Assembly: GCF_015291625.1 (NCBI RefSeq)
Contig: NZ_CP030047.1
Coordinates: 8,122,001-8,186,000, forward strand
Length of the DNA: 64,000 bases
Reading direction: 5' to 3'
Source: Bradyrhizobium sp. CCBAU 53421
GTDB taxonomy: Bacteria; Pseudomonadota; Alphaproteobacteria; Rhizobiales; Xanthobacteraceae
The notes under the pieces are model-generated. The model saw only the letters and a list, made by a program, of their open reading frames with translations. It had not been told where the DNA came from and did not search any database. The stretch's first letter is position 1. Every line of letters starts with the position of its first letter. Positions 38,477 to 47,455 of the stretch are shown here, piece by piece. The translations under genes were made by a program, and so were the position numbers.

Positions 38477-39576
38477 TTAAGTCGGCTTATCTTTGGGAAC
38501 TGCGCGATCCGGCTTGTGAGTCAATCGCTTCACGGCCGTGATCGCCGCATGTGCGGCGACGGCCAGCCCAACCGCGCCGGCAGCGGCCATGCCGATCTGA
38601 TCGGCGTTCTTCTCGATGCCGAACTGCTGGATGGTCGTGAGCCGGTCGTAAAACGAACCTTTATCCCAAAAGCCGTCTTCGGAGCAGCCCAAGCAGCCGT
38701 AGCCTGATTGAATGGGGAATGAAACGCCGCCGTTCCAGCGAAGGGCAGAACAGGCATTGTAGGTGGTCGGCCCTTTGCACCCCATCTTGTACAGGCAGTA
38801 GCCCTTGCGGGCGTACTCATCGTCCCATGCCTCGACAAATTGGCCGGCATCGAAATGCGAACGTCGATAGCACTTGTCGTGGATGCGCTCGGAATAAAAC
38901 ATCTTTGGGCGTCCTTGGCGATCGAGCTCAGGAAGCCTTCCGAACGTGGTGATGAAGGTCACGAGGCCGGTCATGACCTCTGCGATGGGGGGACACCCGG
39001 GAACCTTGACGATCGGCTTGTCGGTGATCACCTTATCGATCGGTACAGCGCCGGTCGGATTGGGCTTGGCGGCTTGCACGCAGCCCCAGGATGCGCAGGT
39101 CCCCCAGGCAATGACCGCCATGGATGATTCCGCCATCCACCTGAGCCTCTCGACGAACGGCTTGCCGCGTCAATGCAGAACATGCCCCCGTCATTCAGCG
39201 GCGGGTTGCCTTCGACGGCAAGCACATATCTGCCTTTGTACCTGAGACGGGCTTCCTCGAGGATGGCTTCAGCCTGGTGACCTGCCGCAGCCATGATCAT
39301 ATCGTCGTAGTCGAGCGAAATCATCGACAACAGTACGTCTTTGATTAACGGATGGGCCGAGCGGCTAAAGCTTTCCGAGCAGCAGGTACACTCGAGCCCG
39401 TGCAGCCAGATGACGGGCATACGCGGTTTGGTCTCCAGGGCGTTGGCAATCCTGCTTGCGGCGAGCGGGCCGAGTCCGAAGCTCGAGGCCGTCAGACTGC
39501 AAAACTTGTGGAAACTGCGACGCGTGATACCTTGGCGTCTGATCACGCTGTAGAACGTTTCCGTTGCCCCACTCAT
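38477..39576 (-). pseudogene. hupS: Uptake hydrogenase small subunit HupS, frameshifted
   Basis: Two frames make one small subunit. The first (from 39576) has a Tat signal, [14 protein letters not shown], then [14 protein letters not shown] (proximal cluster) and ends its similarity at NDGGMFCID. The second resumes at [32 protein letters not shown] and carries [18 protein letters not shown] and [14 protein letters not shown], with a C-terminal membrane anchor ([17 protein letters not shown]). One missing base at about 39165-39169 (a C of GCCGCCGTC on plus) accounts for the shift. Without repair only a truncated N-terminal piece would be made, and the hydrogenase would be inactive. Confidence 0.85.
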
Positions 39577-39626
39577 GAACCCCTTCCAAGTTTCTCGTCG
39601 GCCCTGACGAATTGCTCACATTCAGC

Positions 39627-39642
39627 AGCAAAAAACGGGCCA
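39627..39642 (-). promoter_or_regulatory. Sigma54-type promoter of hupSLC
   Basis: On the minus strand TGGCCCG-N4-TTGCT, one mismatch to consensus, about 40 bases upstream of the hupS ATG when the start at 39616 is assumed. No TGT-N10-ACA NifA site is visible within 150 bases upstream, so HoxA or another activator may act here. Confidence 0.7.
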
Positions 39643-40417
39643 CCGATCGGCAAACATCTGACAGTTTCCAAGCCGCCACTCCGTGATTTGCAGTGGGATC
39701 GGCGAGCTAGGCGCAAGCTGCGCAACTGAGTGGCTCGTCGTGCTAATGGTGTCCGGTTTTGATCGTCGACGTGAGAACTCCAACAATGCAGCATAATAGC
39801 TCGTTCCTCGCGGCCAATGCGTTTTACTCGCTCTTTTAAGCACGGCACGATACCGGCCGGCACGACGATTGCCGCAGTTCACGCGGCACCGCACGGATCG
39901 GCGATTTCAATGGGACTCGTTCACCATTCTCAGATGCATTGGAGGCCGCGATCGTCGCAACAGCGCAACGACACCAAAGTGGCAGTCACCACCAACAACC
40001 CGAACCGGCGACTAAGAAAGGCGCGGTAGCGAGCCCTCCGCGCCGCAGTACACCGCCTCCACCTGTCAGGGCGGATCGATCCGATCCGCCTTGGGTCAAT
40101 GACACTCGGTACCAAGCCTGCCAGGATTACGGGCGCAAGGCGCATTTGAGAGCTTTCACCAGAAGCGTTCATCGTTCATCGCGCGGGCCAAACGCTAGCG
40201 AGGCGATGGCTTGGCGCATCAGGAAACCACACCTTTCTGCGGTTAGCCTCGCAGCAATGGCAGAGGCGATCTCGCCGTTTCTATGCACTAGGTCCGATTC
40301 GCCCGACGCGGATAGCAGACGACGGTGTGGTATTTTTAGTTTGATGTCGATCCGCAGCAGCAAGCACCACTTGCCAATCACCAATCTGTTCATCGAGCTT
40401 TTCCGGCGGCAAGCGAG
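39643..40417. other. Intergenic upstream of hupS
   Basis: About 775 bases. A plus-strand frame (39939-40421) has no motif, a proline-rich composition and no clear ribosome site; I do not support it as a gene. Confidence 0.5.
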
Positions 40418-41680
40418 CTAGCGAACTATGCCGGCATAGACGATATTCTGGACTTGCTCGCGGTAGTACCTGCGGATCTCTCCGGGCGCAGCCGTTCCAA
40501 GCACCACCACCAGACGCTCCTTTGGATCACAGAAAAATTGTGTTCCGTAAGCGCCGGTCCAGGTGAACTCACCTGGATTGCCTGGAACGGCCGAGAAACC
40601 CTCGCTTATGCGTACAGCCACTCCGAGCCCGAACCCAAAGCCGGCACGGTGCGGCTCCACATTAGCGACCTTGTTTTTGATCTCTGGCCCAAGGTGGTTG
40701 GAGATCATGTGATGCACCGTTTTGGGACCGAGAATGCGCTGCCCATCGAGCTCCCCACCGTTTAGTAGCATTTGCCCAAAGCGCACGTAATCACCAACCG
40801 TCGCGAATGCACAGGCTCCCCCGCAGTCAAACTTGGTCGGACTTTCGAGGAGCTCGATGCCCTGTGGCTTTCCCGTCAGTGGGTCGCCTTTGAATGGGCG
40901 CGCGAGCCGCTCGCGTTGCGATCCCGACAAATGGAAAGTGGCATCCAGCATTCCGATCGGCTTCCACAGGTTGCTGGAAAGATACTCGCCTAATGACTGC
41001 TCGCTAACCTGTTCCACGACAGCGCCAAGCACGTCGGTCGAGAAGCCGTATTCGAATTCCGTTCCCGGTTGGTGCGCCAACGGCAGCTTGGTAATGCCTT
41101 CGATGAAAGCCTGCTTATCGCCTTTGACCGGTGGCGCTGCGAAATCCGGAGAGAGACGCGCCACTTGGTCTGAGCTGTCCGGCGGCGTGCCATAGGTGAG
41201 ACCCGATGTGTGGCGATAAAGGTCGTGGACGTAGATCGGGGAACTCTGCGCTTCGAATTTTAACGAACCGTCAGGCTGCGGTACTCCCACTTTCATGTTT
41301 GCAAATTCGGGATAGTAATCCGTAAGTCTTGCCCGCAGTGGCAGGCGACCTTGTTCCATGAGGGTGAGCCCAGCAACCGCCACCATCGGTTTGGTCATTG
41401 ACGCGAGCGCGAAGATCGCATCGAGCCTCATGGAGGTTCCTTTTTGAGGATCGAGTTGCCCGTACGCCCTGTAGTGAATGAGCTTGCCGTCTCTGGCGAT
41501 TGCAACCACTGCGCCCGGCACGCGCTTGGCTGCGATCTCGCCAGCAAAGAACTCGTCCAGTTTGGCAAGGCGCTGCTTGGAAACTCCGACGTCATCGGCC
41601 CTCGCCTCGGGCAAAGGCGCGGAGTGTGCTGAATTGAAGCTGATACCAGCGGCCGCCGCGGCTGCAACGAGCTTATTCAT
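40418..41680 (-). CDS. Class C beta-lactamase-family serine hydrolase
   Basis: A 420-residue serine hydrolase of the beta-lactamase/EstB type. Seen: a short N-terminal hydrophobic stretch after MNKLVAAAAAAGISFNSAHS that could be a signal peptide, the S-x-x-K motif in ALASMTKPMVAV, tyrosine motif near YGFSTDVLG, and WTGAYGTQF near the C-terminus in place of the KTG box. Substrate cannot be told. It starts 114 bases after modB in the same direction and may be in the same NifA-dependent transcript, which would be inference. Confidence 0.85.
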   Translation of the reverse strand: MNKLVAAAAAAGISFNSAHSAPLPEARADDVGVSKQRLAKLDEFFAGEIAAKRVPGAVVAIARDGKLIHYRAYGQLDPQKGTSMRLDAIFALASMTKPMVAVAGLTLMEQGRLPLRARLTDYYPEFANMKVGVPQPDGSLKFEAQSSPIYVHDLYRHTSGLTYGTPPDSSDQVARLSPDFAAPPVKGDKQAFIEGITKLPLAHQPGTEFEYGFSTDVLGAVVEQVSEQSLGEYLSSNLWKPIGMLDATFHLSGSQRERLARPFKGDPLTGKPQGIELLESPTKFDCGGACAFATVGDYVRFGQMLLNGGELDGQRILGPKTVHHMISNHLGPEIKNKVANVEPHRAGFGFGLGVAVRISEGFSAVPGNPGEFTWTGAYGTQFFCDPKERLVVVLGTAAPGEIRRYYREQVQNIVYAGIVR

Positions 41681-41794
41681 TGTGTCCTCGTCAAGAATGG
41701 ACGGATCTGACTTGCAATACTGCTGCTCGGTTATGACCGGCCAGCTTGGCCAGTACACCGAAGATGCTTCGATCCGGCTTGGGGCGCCTGCCCC

Positions 41795-42481
41795 TCACGT
41801 GCCTCTCCTGGCACATCGTTTGTCGATGAGGGTCAAAGTGAACATGACCGCAAAGGCGAACATTACCATACCGCCGGCAACCCAAGCTGCCTCGCGCCAG
41901 CGCGATGCTTGGACGTAGTCAATGACATAGGCTGACAACACTTTGGTGCGCCCAGGAATGTTGCCTCCGATCATCATCACGACACCGAATGTGCCGATCG
42001 TATGAGCAAAGCCAACCAGACCAGCCTTGAGGAACTCCAGCCGTGCCAGCGGCAGGCCGACGGTAATGAAGGCGAACAACGCAGAAACGCGCTGACTCGC
42101 CACAACTTCCTGCGGGTGGTTGCCCATCGCAACAAAGGCGCTGCGGATAGGCTGCACCACCAAAGGGAGCGCCGAGAGGACCGATCCGACCACGATTCCC
42201 GCAAAGGTAAAGGCGAGCGTGTGCTCGCCGCAGAAAGAGGCGAGAAGCCCCCCTGGTCCGTTCGGGCCGAGCAGGACGAGTACGCAGAAACCGAGCGCCG
42301 TGGGTGGCAGCACAAGCGGCAGCGCGACCATTGTCGCCACCGCCTCGCTCAACACCGTTTTTGACCGTGCCAACCACCACGCGAGCGGCGCGCCAATCAC
42401 CAGCAAGATCATTGTCGTCACGCTGGCGAGCTCGACCGTTAGCGCAACGGATTGCCAGATTTCTGGCGAAAGGGCATCCAT
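41795..42481 (-). CDS. modB: Molybdate ABC transporter permease ModB
   Basis: A 228-residue permease with five or six hydrophobic helices and the binding-protein-dependent transport loop; MDALSPEIWQSVALTVELASVTTMILL start, PLVLPPTALGFCVLVLLGPNGPGG (ModB block) and FAHTIGTFGVVMMIGGNIPGRTKVLS (EAA-like loop) are typical. The ATG at 42481 gives the usual length; the frame continues upstream without ModB similarity. modA and modC are not adjacent, so partners must be encoded elsewhere. It is downstream of a NifA site, a sigma54 promoter and a 27-codon ORF. Confidence 0.92.
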   Translation of the reverse strand: MDALSPEIWQSVALTVELASVTTMILLVIGAPLAWWLARSKTVLSEAVATMVALPLVLPPTALGFCVLVLLGPNGPGGLLASFCGEHTLAFTFAGIVVGSVLSALPLVVQPIRSAFVAMGNHPQEVVASQRVSALFAFITVGLPLARLEFLKAGLVGFAHTIGTFGVVMMIGGNIPGRTKVLSAYVIDYVQASRWREAAWVAGGMVMFAFAVMFTLTLIDKRCARRGT

Positions 42482-42486
42482 GTGCG

Positions 42487-42570
42487 TCAGCCCACCTGCG
42501 AGAGCACGTCGCCATACCGGCGCAGCGATCGCGTCGTTTCTGCGAGCAAATGCAGAATCGCAAGGCTCAT
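42487..42570 (-). CDS. 27-codon leader ORF before modB
   Basis: MSLAILHLLAETTRSLRRYG followed by DVLSQVG. It starts after a strong ribosome site (ACAGGAG, 8 bases before ATG), about 55 bases downstream of the predicted sigma54 start, and ends 5 bases before the modB ATG. It may be a real small protein or a leader coupling translation to modB. I recognise no family. Confidence 0.5.
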   Translation of the reverse strand: MSLAILHLLAETTRSLRRYGDVLSQVG

Positions 42571-42635
42571 CGGAAACTCCTGTGACAGGGCAGCTTCGAG
42601 CGGCCTGACGGCGGCCGCTCCTCAGCCCGCCATCC

Positions 42636-42651
42636 AGCAATCCCCGTGCCG
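42636..42651 (-). promoter_or_regulatory. Sigma54 promoter of modB
   Basis: On the minus strand CGGCACG-N4-TTGCT, a single mismatch (first T) to TGGCACG-N4-TTGCW, with GG and GC 10 bases apart. Start expected near 42625. Confidence 0.82.
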
Positions 42652-42758
42652 CTTGCGAAATGTGGCGGGTTCTGTGCCCAGCGTGAGAAAAACGCGCCGC
42701 ATAACTGCCAGAGCTACTGCGGGGTGAACCTAACGCGCTGTCAAGTTTCCGGCATCTT

Positions 42759-42774
42759 TGTTCCCAAGCAGACA
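42759..42774. promoter_or_regulatory. NifA upstream activator sequence of modB
   Basis: TGT-N10-ACA lying 108 bases upstream of the -24 element, about -134 to -149 from the expected start. Within the range used by NifA with IHF-type bending. Confidence 0.7.
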
Positions 42775-43134
42775 GCGACGGCAGAATGAGACGGCAGAGT
42801 GGCCGCCCGAGATGCGCATCCGCAATGTCTCGATGCAAATCCTGACGTGGATGCTGCTTCGACATGTTGGTTGTTTGTTGGTGTCGCTCAAAGGCCGGCG
42901 TGTATAAGCGCAGAGCCCCCGTCACAGCCCCATTGCGAGAATGGACGAGACCGGCTCTCGGAGTTCATTCCGCACTCGACTTTCGCCTTATCGAGGAGAA
43001 GACAAGGCCGAGGACCGCCATCCGGCGATCATGCGCGCACTGTTTTATGATAACGTAGCAAACCATAGGCATTGCGTTAGTTGCCGAGTTCTGAGGCAAC
43101 AATCTGCTACCTAAAACAAGGAGTCGCAGTGAAC
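42775..43134. other. Intergenic between modB control region and vanB
   Basis: About 360 bases; no gene or clear regulatory element recognised. Confidence 0.45.
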
Positions 43135-44115
43135 CTATAGCGCGTCCGGTCGGTGCAGTATATCGACGGTGATCGTGCCGCGGGCGCGAGAAACGCATGC
43201 ACAGATCTTTTCGTTCGCGTGCTTTTGCTGCTCGCTGAAGAAAACGTCGCGGTGGTCAAGCTCACCGTCGATTTTGACGAGATCGATGGCGCAGACGCCG
43301 CACTCGCCGCGCCGGCAATCCGAAATCACCTCGTAACCGGCCCCATTGAGCACGTCCAGCAACGAGCGATCGCGCGGAATCTCGATCTCAATGGCCTGAT
43401 CTGCAAGGCGCACCCGAAACCCCTCGGTCGGCAGCGAGCCGCTCGAGCCGAAGGTCTCGTAACGTAGGTCGGATAGTGCGCGTCCTGCACCAGTCCAGGC
43501 CCGGCGCGCGGCATCGAGCATCCGGATCGGGCCGCACAAGAGGGTCAAGGCGTCGGGCGGCAGCGAAGCAAACAAATCATCCAAATCGAGCCTGCGCCCT
43601 TCGTTGCCTGCATGGACAATAAGCCGCTCATTCAGCAAGGGAGCGAGAACATCCAAATAGACGGCTTGCTCACGAGAAGTCACGGCATAATGCAGAGTGA
43701 AGTCGGCATCGCGGCGCGCCAACGCCTGAGCTGCCCCGATCAGTGGCGTAATGCCGATGCCGCCCGCGATTAGGCAGTAGTGCCGGCGCGCCCAGTCAAT
43801 CGGCAGCAACGAGGCCGGCAATGTTATGGTCAATCGGGCGCCCGGCGCGAGCGACCACATGTACTGCGAGCCGCCGCGGGAGTCCTCCGCACGCCGCACG
43901 GCGATACGATAGCCGGTTCGGTCGGCTTCGCCGATCAAGGAATAGGACCGCGTATCCGGGCGCCCATCGATAGTGACGGCGATATTGATATGGCTCCCGA
44001 CCGGATAAGCCGCGCCATCAAAGTTTTCCGGTTTGATCAGGAACTCGCGGATCGAAGGTGTCAGATCGCGCGTCGCGAGGAGCGTTGCGGGTGTCCAGCT
44101 TTCAATGAACCGCAT
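43135..44115 (-). CDS. vanB: Vanillate demethylase reductase-type (VanB) oxidoreductase
   Basis: A 326-residue reductase of the phthalate dioxygenase reductase type. Order of domains: FMN/FAD-binding beta-barrel (RSYSLIGEADRTGYRIAVRR), NAD-binding (LIAGGIGITPLIGAAQAL, TLLCGPIRMLDAA), and a C-terminal plant-type [2Fe-2S] ferredoxin domain (SDCRRGECGVCAIDLV, then CACVSRARGTITVDI). It passes electrons from NAD(P)H to the adjacent Rieske oxygenase. Grouped with a GntR gene and vanA-like gene on the same strand. Substrate may differ from vanillate. Confidence 0.85.
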   Translation of the reverse strand: MRFIESWTPATLLATRDLTPSIREFLIKPENFDGAAYPVGSHINIAVTIDGRPDTRSYSLIGEADRTGYRIAVRRAEDSRGGSQYMWSLAPGARLTITLPASLLPIDWARRHYCLIAGGIGITPLIGAAQALARRDADFTLHYAVTSREQAVYLDVLAPLLNERLIVHAGNEGRRLDLDDLFASLPPDALTLLCGPIRMLDAARRAWTGAGRALSDLRYETFGSSGSLPTEGFRVRLADQAIEIEIPRDRSLLDVLNGAGYEVISDCRRGECGVCAIDLVKIDGELDHRDVFFSEQQKHANEKICACVSRARGTITVDILHRPDAL

Positions 44116-44126
44116 GGAGATTTCCT

Positions 44127-44879
44127 TTAATCGCCTGCCATCCTGATGAGCGCCAGTCCTGGCAGCAGGTCAGAATGCGTCTTGTTCCTGAGCACCAGGC
44201 GCAGATTGCGCGCCGCCACTCGGGCGTGCTCGCGCATGATTGCTTCGGCCCGTGCGCCTTCGCGATTTTCGATTGCATCGATCACGACGCGATGTTGATC
44301 TTGCGCAATCAAGAGTGTGTAGCGCGCATCCGGCAGTGTCGATTGGGTCATCACAAAGCCGCTGGGCGAGGCGAATGGGAGCGCCGACGCGCGATCGACC
44401 TGCCGGATCAAGGGAGGACTGCGCGACAATTCGGTCAATAGCGCGTGAAAACGCGCATTGAGCGCGACGTAGGAGGAGAAAGCCTCGACGGAGATTGGAT
44501 CCTGCCGCACCAGGCCGTCGATCTCGTCAAGACATTCTTTTAGAGGCTCAAGATCGCGCGACGAAACGCCGCGCTCGGCGGCAAAGCGCGCGGCCAGCCC
44601 CTCCACCGTACCACGCAGTTCGATTGAATCCAGGACATCTCTCTCGGAGAATGCCTTCACCATGAAGCCGCCAGAAGGGATCGCTTCCAGAAGTCCTTCC
44701 TCCTCCAGCCGAACCAACGCCATTCGCACCGGGGTGCGCGATGCGCCGGTCGTCTCCACAGCCTGCAACTCGGAGATCCGCTCGCCTGGCCGCAAGTCAC
44801 CCGAAAGGATCAGGTCGCGCAAGCTGAGCTGGGCGCGTACTGTTTGCGAGACTGAACGATCACTGTCGCGCTCGACCAT
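44127..44879 (-). CDS. vanR: GntR/FCD-type regulator of the van-like operon
   Basis: A 250-residue GntR-family regulator: N-terminal winged HTH (RDLILSGDLRPGERISELQAVETTGASRTPVRMAL) and C-terminal all-helical FCD effector domain (ELRGTVEGLAARFAAE, then HARFHALLTELS). Probably represses the operon in the absence of an aromatic ligand. The likely operators are the TGTATACA palindromes upstream of vanA (45959-46038). Lies between vanA and vanB. Confidence 0.85.
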   Translation of the reverse strand: MVERDSDRSVSQTVRAQLSLRDLILSGDLRPGERISELQAVETTGASRTPVRMALVRLEEEGLLEAIPSGGFMVKAFSERDVLDSIELRGTVEGLAARFAAERGVSSRDLEPLKECLDEIDGLVRQDPISVEAFSSYVALNARFHALLTELSRSPPLIRQVDRASALPFASPSGFVMTQSTLPDARYTLLIAQDQHRVVIDAIENREGARAEAIMREHARVAARNLRLVLRNKTHSDLLPGLALIRMAGD

Positions 44880-44883
44880 GCCC

Positions 44884-45933
44884 CTACTCCGCGGCCTGCC
44901 GACCTTGCGAAGGATTCTCGGCCTCGATCATGCGATCTATCAAGCGGCGAGCCCACATCGCGCCCGCATCGATGTTGAGATTATAGAAGACCCGGTCTGG
45001 ATTTTCGTCGATTGCGCGCTGCTGCGCCTCGAGAATGGCCTCGTCCTCGCGGAAGATGCCAGAAACGCCTTGGCGGAGTTCGGTGGTCAGGCGCTGTTCG
45101 TTCAGGCGATAATTGCGCACGAAGGCCCAGAAATAATGGCAGCTCGTTTCCGTTTCAGGCGTAATGGTGTTGAGGACAATACCATTGACGCCGGCCGATC
45201 GGTTGCCTTCCGGCGCGCCTGTTCCAGCGGGCGCCACTCCGACGTCGATATTGATGGTGCACGGCGCCTCGAAACGAATGATTTGCCAGCGGTCCACCGG
45301 ACCAGGTTTTTGCAATTGCTTGGCCCAGAACGGCGGGGCGGTAATCCCCTTCATCCAGCGCGTTACGGTAGCGGTCTTCTCACCATGGGCGACGTCAAAC
45401 GGCGCTTCCGCGATGGCGTCATTGCCGATGCTGGCGCCGTGCACAAAAGTTTCATGCGTCAGGTCCATGAGGTTGTCGACAACCAGACGATAATCGCATT
45501 TCAGGTGAATGGTGTCACCATCACCGGCCCAAGCGGAATCATCGTTCCAGTGCATATCCGGCACCAAGCGCGGGTCGGCCAGCGCCGGATCACCCATCCA
45601 CAGCCAGACGAAGCGATCGCGCTCGACCACAGGATAGGCACGCACACAGGCGGAGGGGTTGATCGTCTCTTGCGAGGGCATGAAGGTGCAGCGGCCCTGC
45701 GCGTTGAATTTCAGCCCATGATAGCCGCAGACGACGCTGTCGCCCTCAAGACGCCCTTTTGAGAGCGGCACCAACCGATGCCAACAGGCATCCTCCAGTG
45801 CCGCCACCTCCCCGTTGGCGCGCCGATACATCACAACGTGCTTGCCGCAGATCGTGCGCGGCAACAGCGCCTGCTTCACCTCTGCATCCCAAGCGGCCGC
45901 GTACCAGACATTCGTCGGAAAGCAATGGCTCAT
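44884..45933 (-). CDS. vanA: Rieske non-haem oxygenase, vanillate O-demethylase type (VanA)
   Basis: A 349-residue oxygenase. Rieske motif: ACWHRLVPLSKGRLEGD then CGYHGLKF (C-x-H and C-x2-H). Mononuclear iron ligands are in VDNLMDLTHETFVHGASI. The start FPTNVWYAAAW is VanA-like. With VanB it would demethylate methoxylated aromatics such as vanillate from lignin or root exudates. It is the first gene of the operon. The true substrate cannot be told. Confidence 0.88.
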   Translation of the reverse strand: MSHCFPTNVWYAAAWDAEVKQALLPRTICGKHVVMYRRANGEVAALEDACWHRLVPLSKGRLEGDSVVCGYHGLKFNAQGRCTFMPSQETINPSACVRAYPVVERDRFVWLWMGDPALADPRLVPDMHWNDDSAWAGDGDTIHLKCDYRLVVDNLMDLTHETFVHGASIGNDAIAEAPFDVAHGEKTATVTRWMKGITAPPFWAKQLQKPGPVDRWQIIRFEAPCTINIDVGVAPAGTGAPEGNRSAGVNGIVLNTITPETETSCHYFWAFVRNYRLNEQRLTTELRQGVSGIFREDEAILEAQQRAIDENPDRVFYNLNIDAGAMWARRLIDRMIEAENPSQGRQAAE

Positions 45934-45958
45934 GTGCCAATTCCTTGCTTAGGGACAC

Positions 45959-45972
45959 TGACTGTATACATA
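45959..45972. promoter_or_regulatory. Candidate VanR operator (upstream copy)
   Basis: GACTGTATACATAAAG contains TGTATACA, the core of the longer palindrome at 46021-46038. Just upstream of vanA, suited to repression. Confidence 0.45.
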
Positions 45973-46020
45973 AAGTCGAAACCAGCCGAAAAAGTGACGA
46001 AGTTACGGACTAATAATGGA

Positions 46021-46038
46021 ATTTCTGTATACAGAAAT
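46021..46038. promoter_or_regulatory. Perfect 18-bp palindrome, candidate VanR operator
   Basis: ATTTCTGTATACAGAAAT is a perfect 18-bp palindrome about 90 bases upstream of the vanA ATG. It shares TGTATACA with a site near 45960. GntR/FCD regulators bind such sites. Confidence 0.6.
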
Positions 46039-46169
46039 AGTCCAAGATGCCCAATCGTGCTCCGCTCGGTGAAGATTTTTGCGGGGCACCAAAACAGCTA
46101 CCGGATGAATCCAAGCTCGCCCTGGTTCACACCCCGCTGCATGTCGTCCCTGCACTGTCGCAGCCTCGG

Positions 46170-46442
46170 CTATCGGCGAGGTTCCTGGCCTGCGTAGGGA
46201 CGCCGCATTGGGCGCTTCTTGGCCGGCAGCACACTCCCCTTGCCGGAATCAGACGTCGACGTCTTGGTGCCGAGATCGGCCCATGCTCTCAAATCATCCA
46301 ATGCGTAGATGACGCGACCGCCGATCTTTCGATACGCTGGCCCCGTGCCATATGTGCGGTGCTTTTCGAGCGTGCGGCCGGATAGGCTAAGATAACGCGC
46401 AGCCTCCGGCGTACGCAGGAACCGCGTGGATAGATCTGACAT
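46170..46442 (-). CDS. AlpA/excisionase-type HTH protein
   Basis: A 90-residue protein with an HTH_17 (excisionase/AlpA) domain: RFLRTPEAARYLSLSGRTLEKHRTYGTGPAYRKIGGRVIYALDDLRAWAD. A basic tail (KKRPMRRPYAGQEPRR) follows. Such proteins regulate integrases or phage-derived genes. No integrase is adjacent, so it may be a remnant of mobile-element control. Start at 46442 (MSDLSTRF) or four codons upstream. Confidence 0.8.
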   Translation of the reverse strand: MSDLSTRFLRTPEAARYLSLSGRTLEKHRTYGTGPAYRKIGGRVIYALDDLRAWADLGTKTSTSDSGKGSVLPAKKRPMRRPYAGQEPRR

Positions 46443-46454
46443 CGAATCGGGCAT

Positions 46455-47013
46455 TTGAGAGCGCCAGGTGAGGGCCTGGCCGCGAACGGCGGCACTTTCG
46501 CGCCATCATCATGGAGAAGCGCGCTCTCTGGAGGGATACCGAATATCGAGGAAGCAACTTTCGATACCCCAAGTTGAAAGCACTATTCGTCCGATGCGCT
46601 TGGCGGCAAAGCTCACCCTATCTAGCGACCGACCAGCGTACGACCTTGATCAATCACCACTCGCGGCTGCAAAGACGCACCCTGCACGGATGGACATGGC
46701 AAATTGATCGGGCGCCTTCACAATACGGATGATGCGCAGAAATTCTGCAGAACCATCGATTTTACCGGACCATACTGGAGCACGTCCAGCGCCATCCGAT
46801 TGGCGCAACTCGATTCGAACTCGCCAGTACATCCGCAGCAAGAATAAGTCACATTGGTCTCGTCCCGCCTGGCAAGGGTTCAGCAAAAAAGTTCAAAGCT
46901 GCCAGAGCGGAATGATCGAGTTGAGAACTCCATCGTAACGCCGAGACGCCTAACGGCTCGGCGAGCGCATGGGGATACGACCTCGCATCGACCAGCCCGC
47001 TAGATGTCGCACG
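46455..47013. other. Intergenic between HTH gene and nod box
   Basis: About 560 bases. Several short frames on both strands with no motif, and no clear gene. Confidence 0.45.
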
Positions 47014-47060
47014 CTTCCATTGCCTGGATGCCTACGATCCAAACAATCAATTTTACCAAT
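47014..47060 (+). promoter_or_regulatory. nod box (NodD-binding site)
   Basis: The right half ATCCAAACAATC-AATTTTACCAAT differs from the textbook nod box by one base; the left half TTCCATTGCCTGGATG keeps 12 of 16, and the 6-base spacer is correct. Orientation is towards a 43-codon ORF and dctA. Confidence 0.9.
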
Positions 47061-47119
47061 GTAACGTACTGTTGCATCAAGTCCCGCACTTGAAGAGTAC
47101 TGATCACTCTAGGATTTCC

Positions 47120-47251
47120 ATGCCAAGACGTGCCTCGGGACATTTGCCAGCAAAATGCGGCATGACGCTGAGCAACGCCTTCGCGATCGACCTCACAAAT
47201 GCCGTTCGAAAATTCAAAGACCTCGTCAGAAGACAGGTGCTTATCCGATAG
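47120..47251 (+). CDS. 43-aa ORF directly downstream of the nod box
   Basis: Starts 60 bases after the nod box with AGGA six bases before ATG. The product (MPRRASGHLPAKCGMTLSNA then FAIDLTNAVRKFKDLVRRQV...) is small and basic. I recognise no family. It could be a genuine flavonoid-induced small protein, the stump of a deleted nod gene, or a chance frame. Next gene in the same direction is dctA, 204 bases on. Confidence 0.4.
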   Translation: MPRRASGHLPAKCGMTLSNAFAIDLTNAVRKFKDLVRRQVLIR

Positions 47252-47277
47252 CGACTCGATCGACTGGAGGTTGGCTC

Positions 47278-47293
47278 TGGTGCGGATCTTGCT
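47278..47293 (+). promoter_or_regulatory. Sigma54-type promoter of dctA
   Basis: TGGTGCG-N4-TTGCT; GG and GC are 10 bases apart and two bases differ from consensus. It leaves a leader of about 150 bases to the dctA ATG. dctA is classically DctD/sigma54 dependent; I could not identify the activator sites. Confidence 0.6.
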
Positions 47294-47455
47294 TGACGAA
47301 AAAGATAACGTAACTGAACGTCTGCCTTTGGAATGACGCGCCGGCTCCCGGACTCGTCTTCAATCGGACACGGCTAAAATGACAGCCTCGTATGATGCCG
47401 TCGTCTCTCAACGACGCAACGGCTCGCATTCGAGTGTATTCGGGAAGGAAGCGTC

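Noticed and set aside
39939..40421. 160-codon plus-strand frame upstream of hupS
   Set aside because: No motif, no clear ribosome site, proline- and arginine-rich composition typical of chance frames.
42482..42925. N-terminal extension of the modB frame
   Set aside because: No ModB or ModA similarity; it runs through the sigma54 promoter and UAS.
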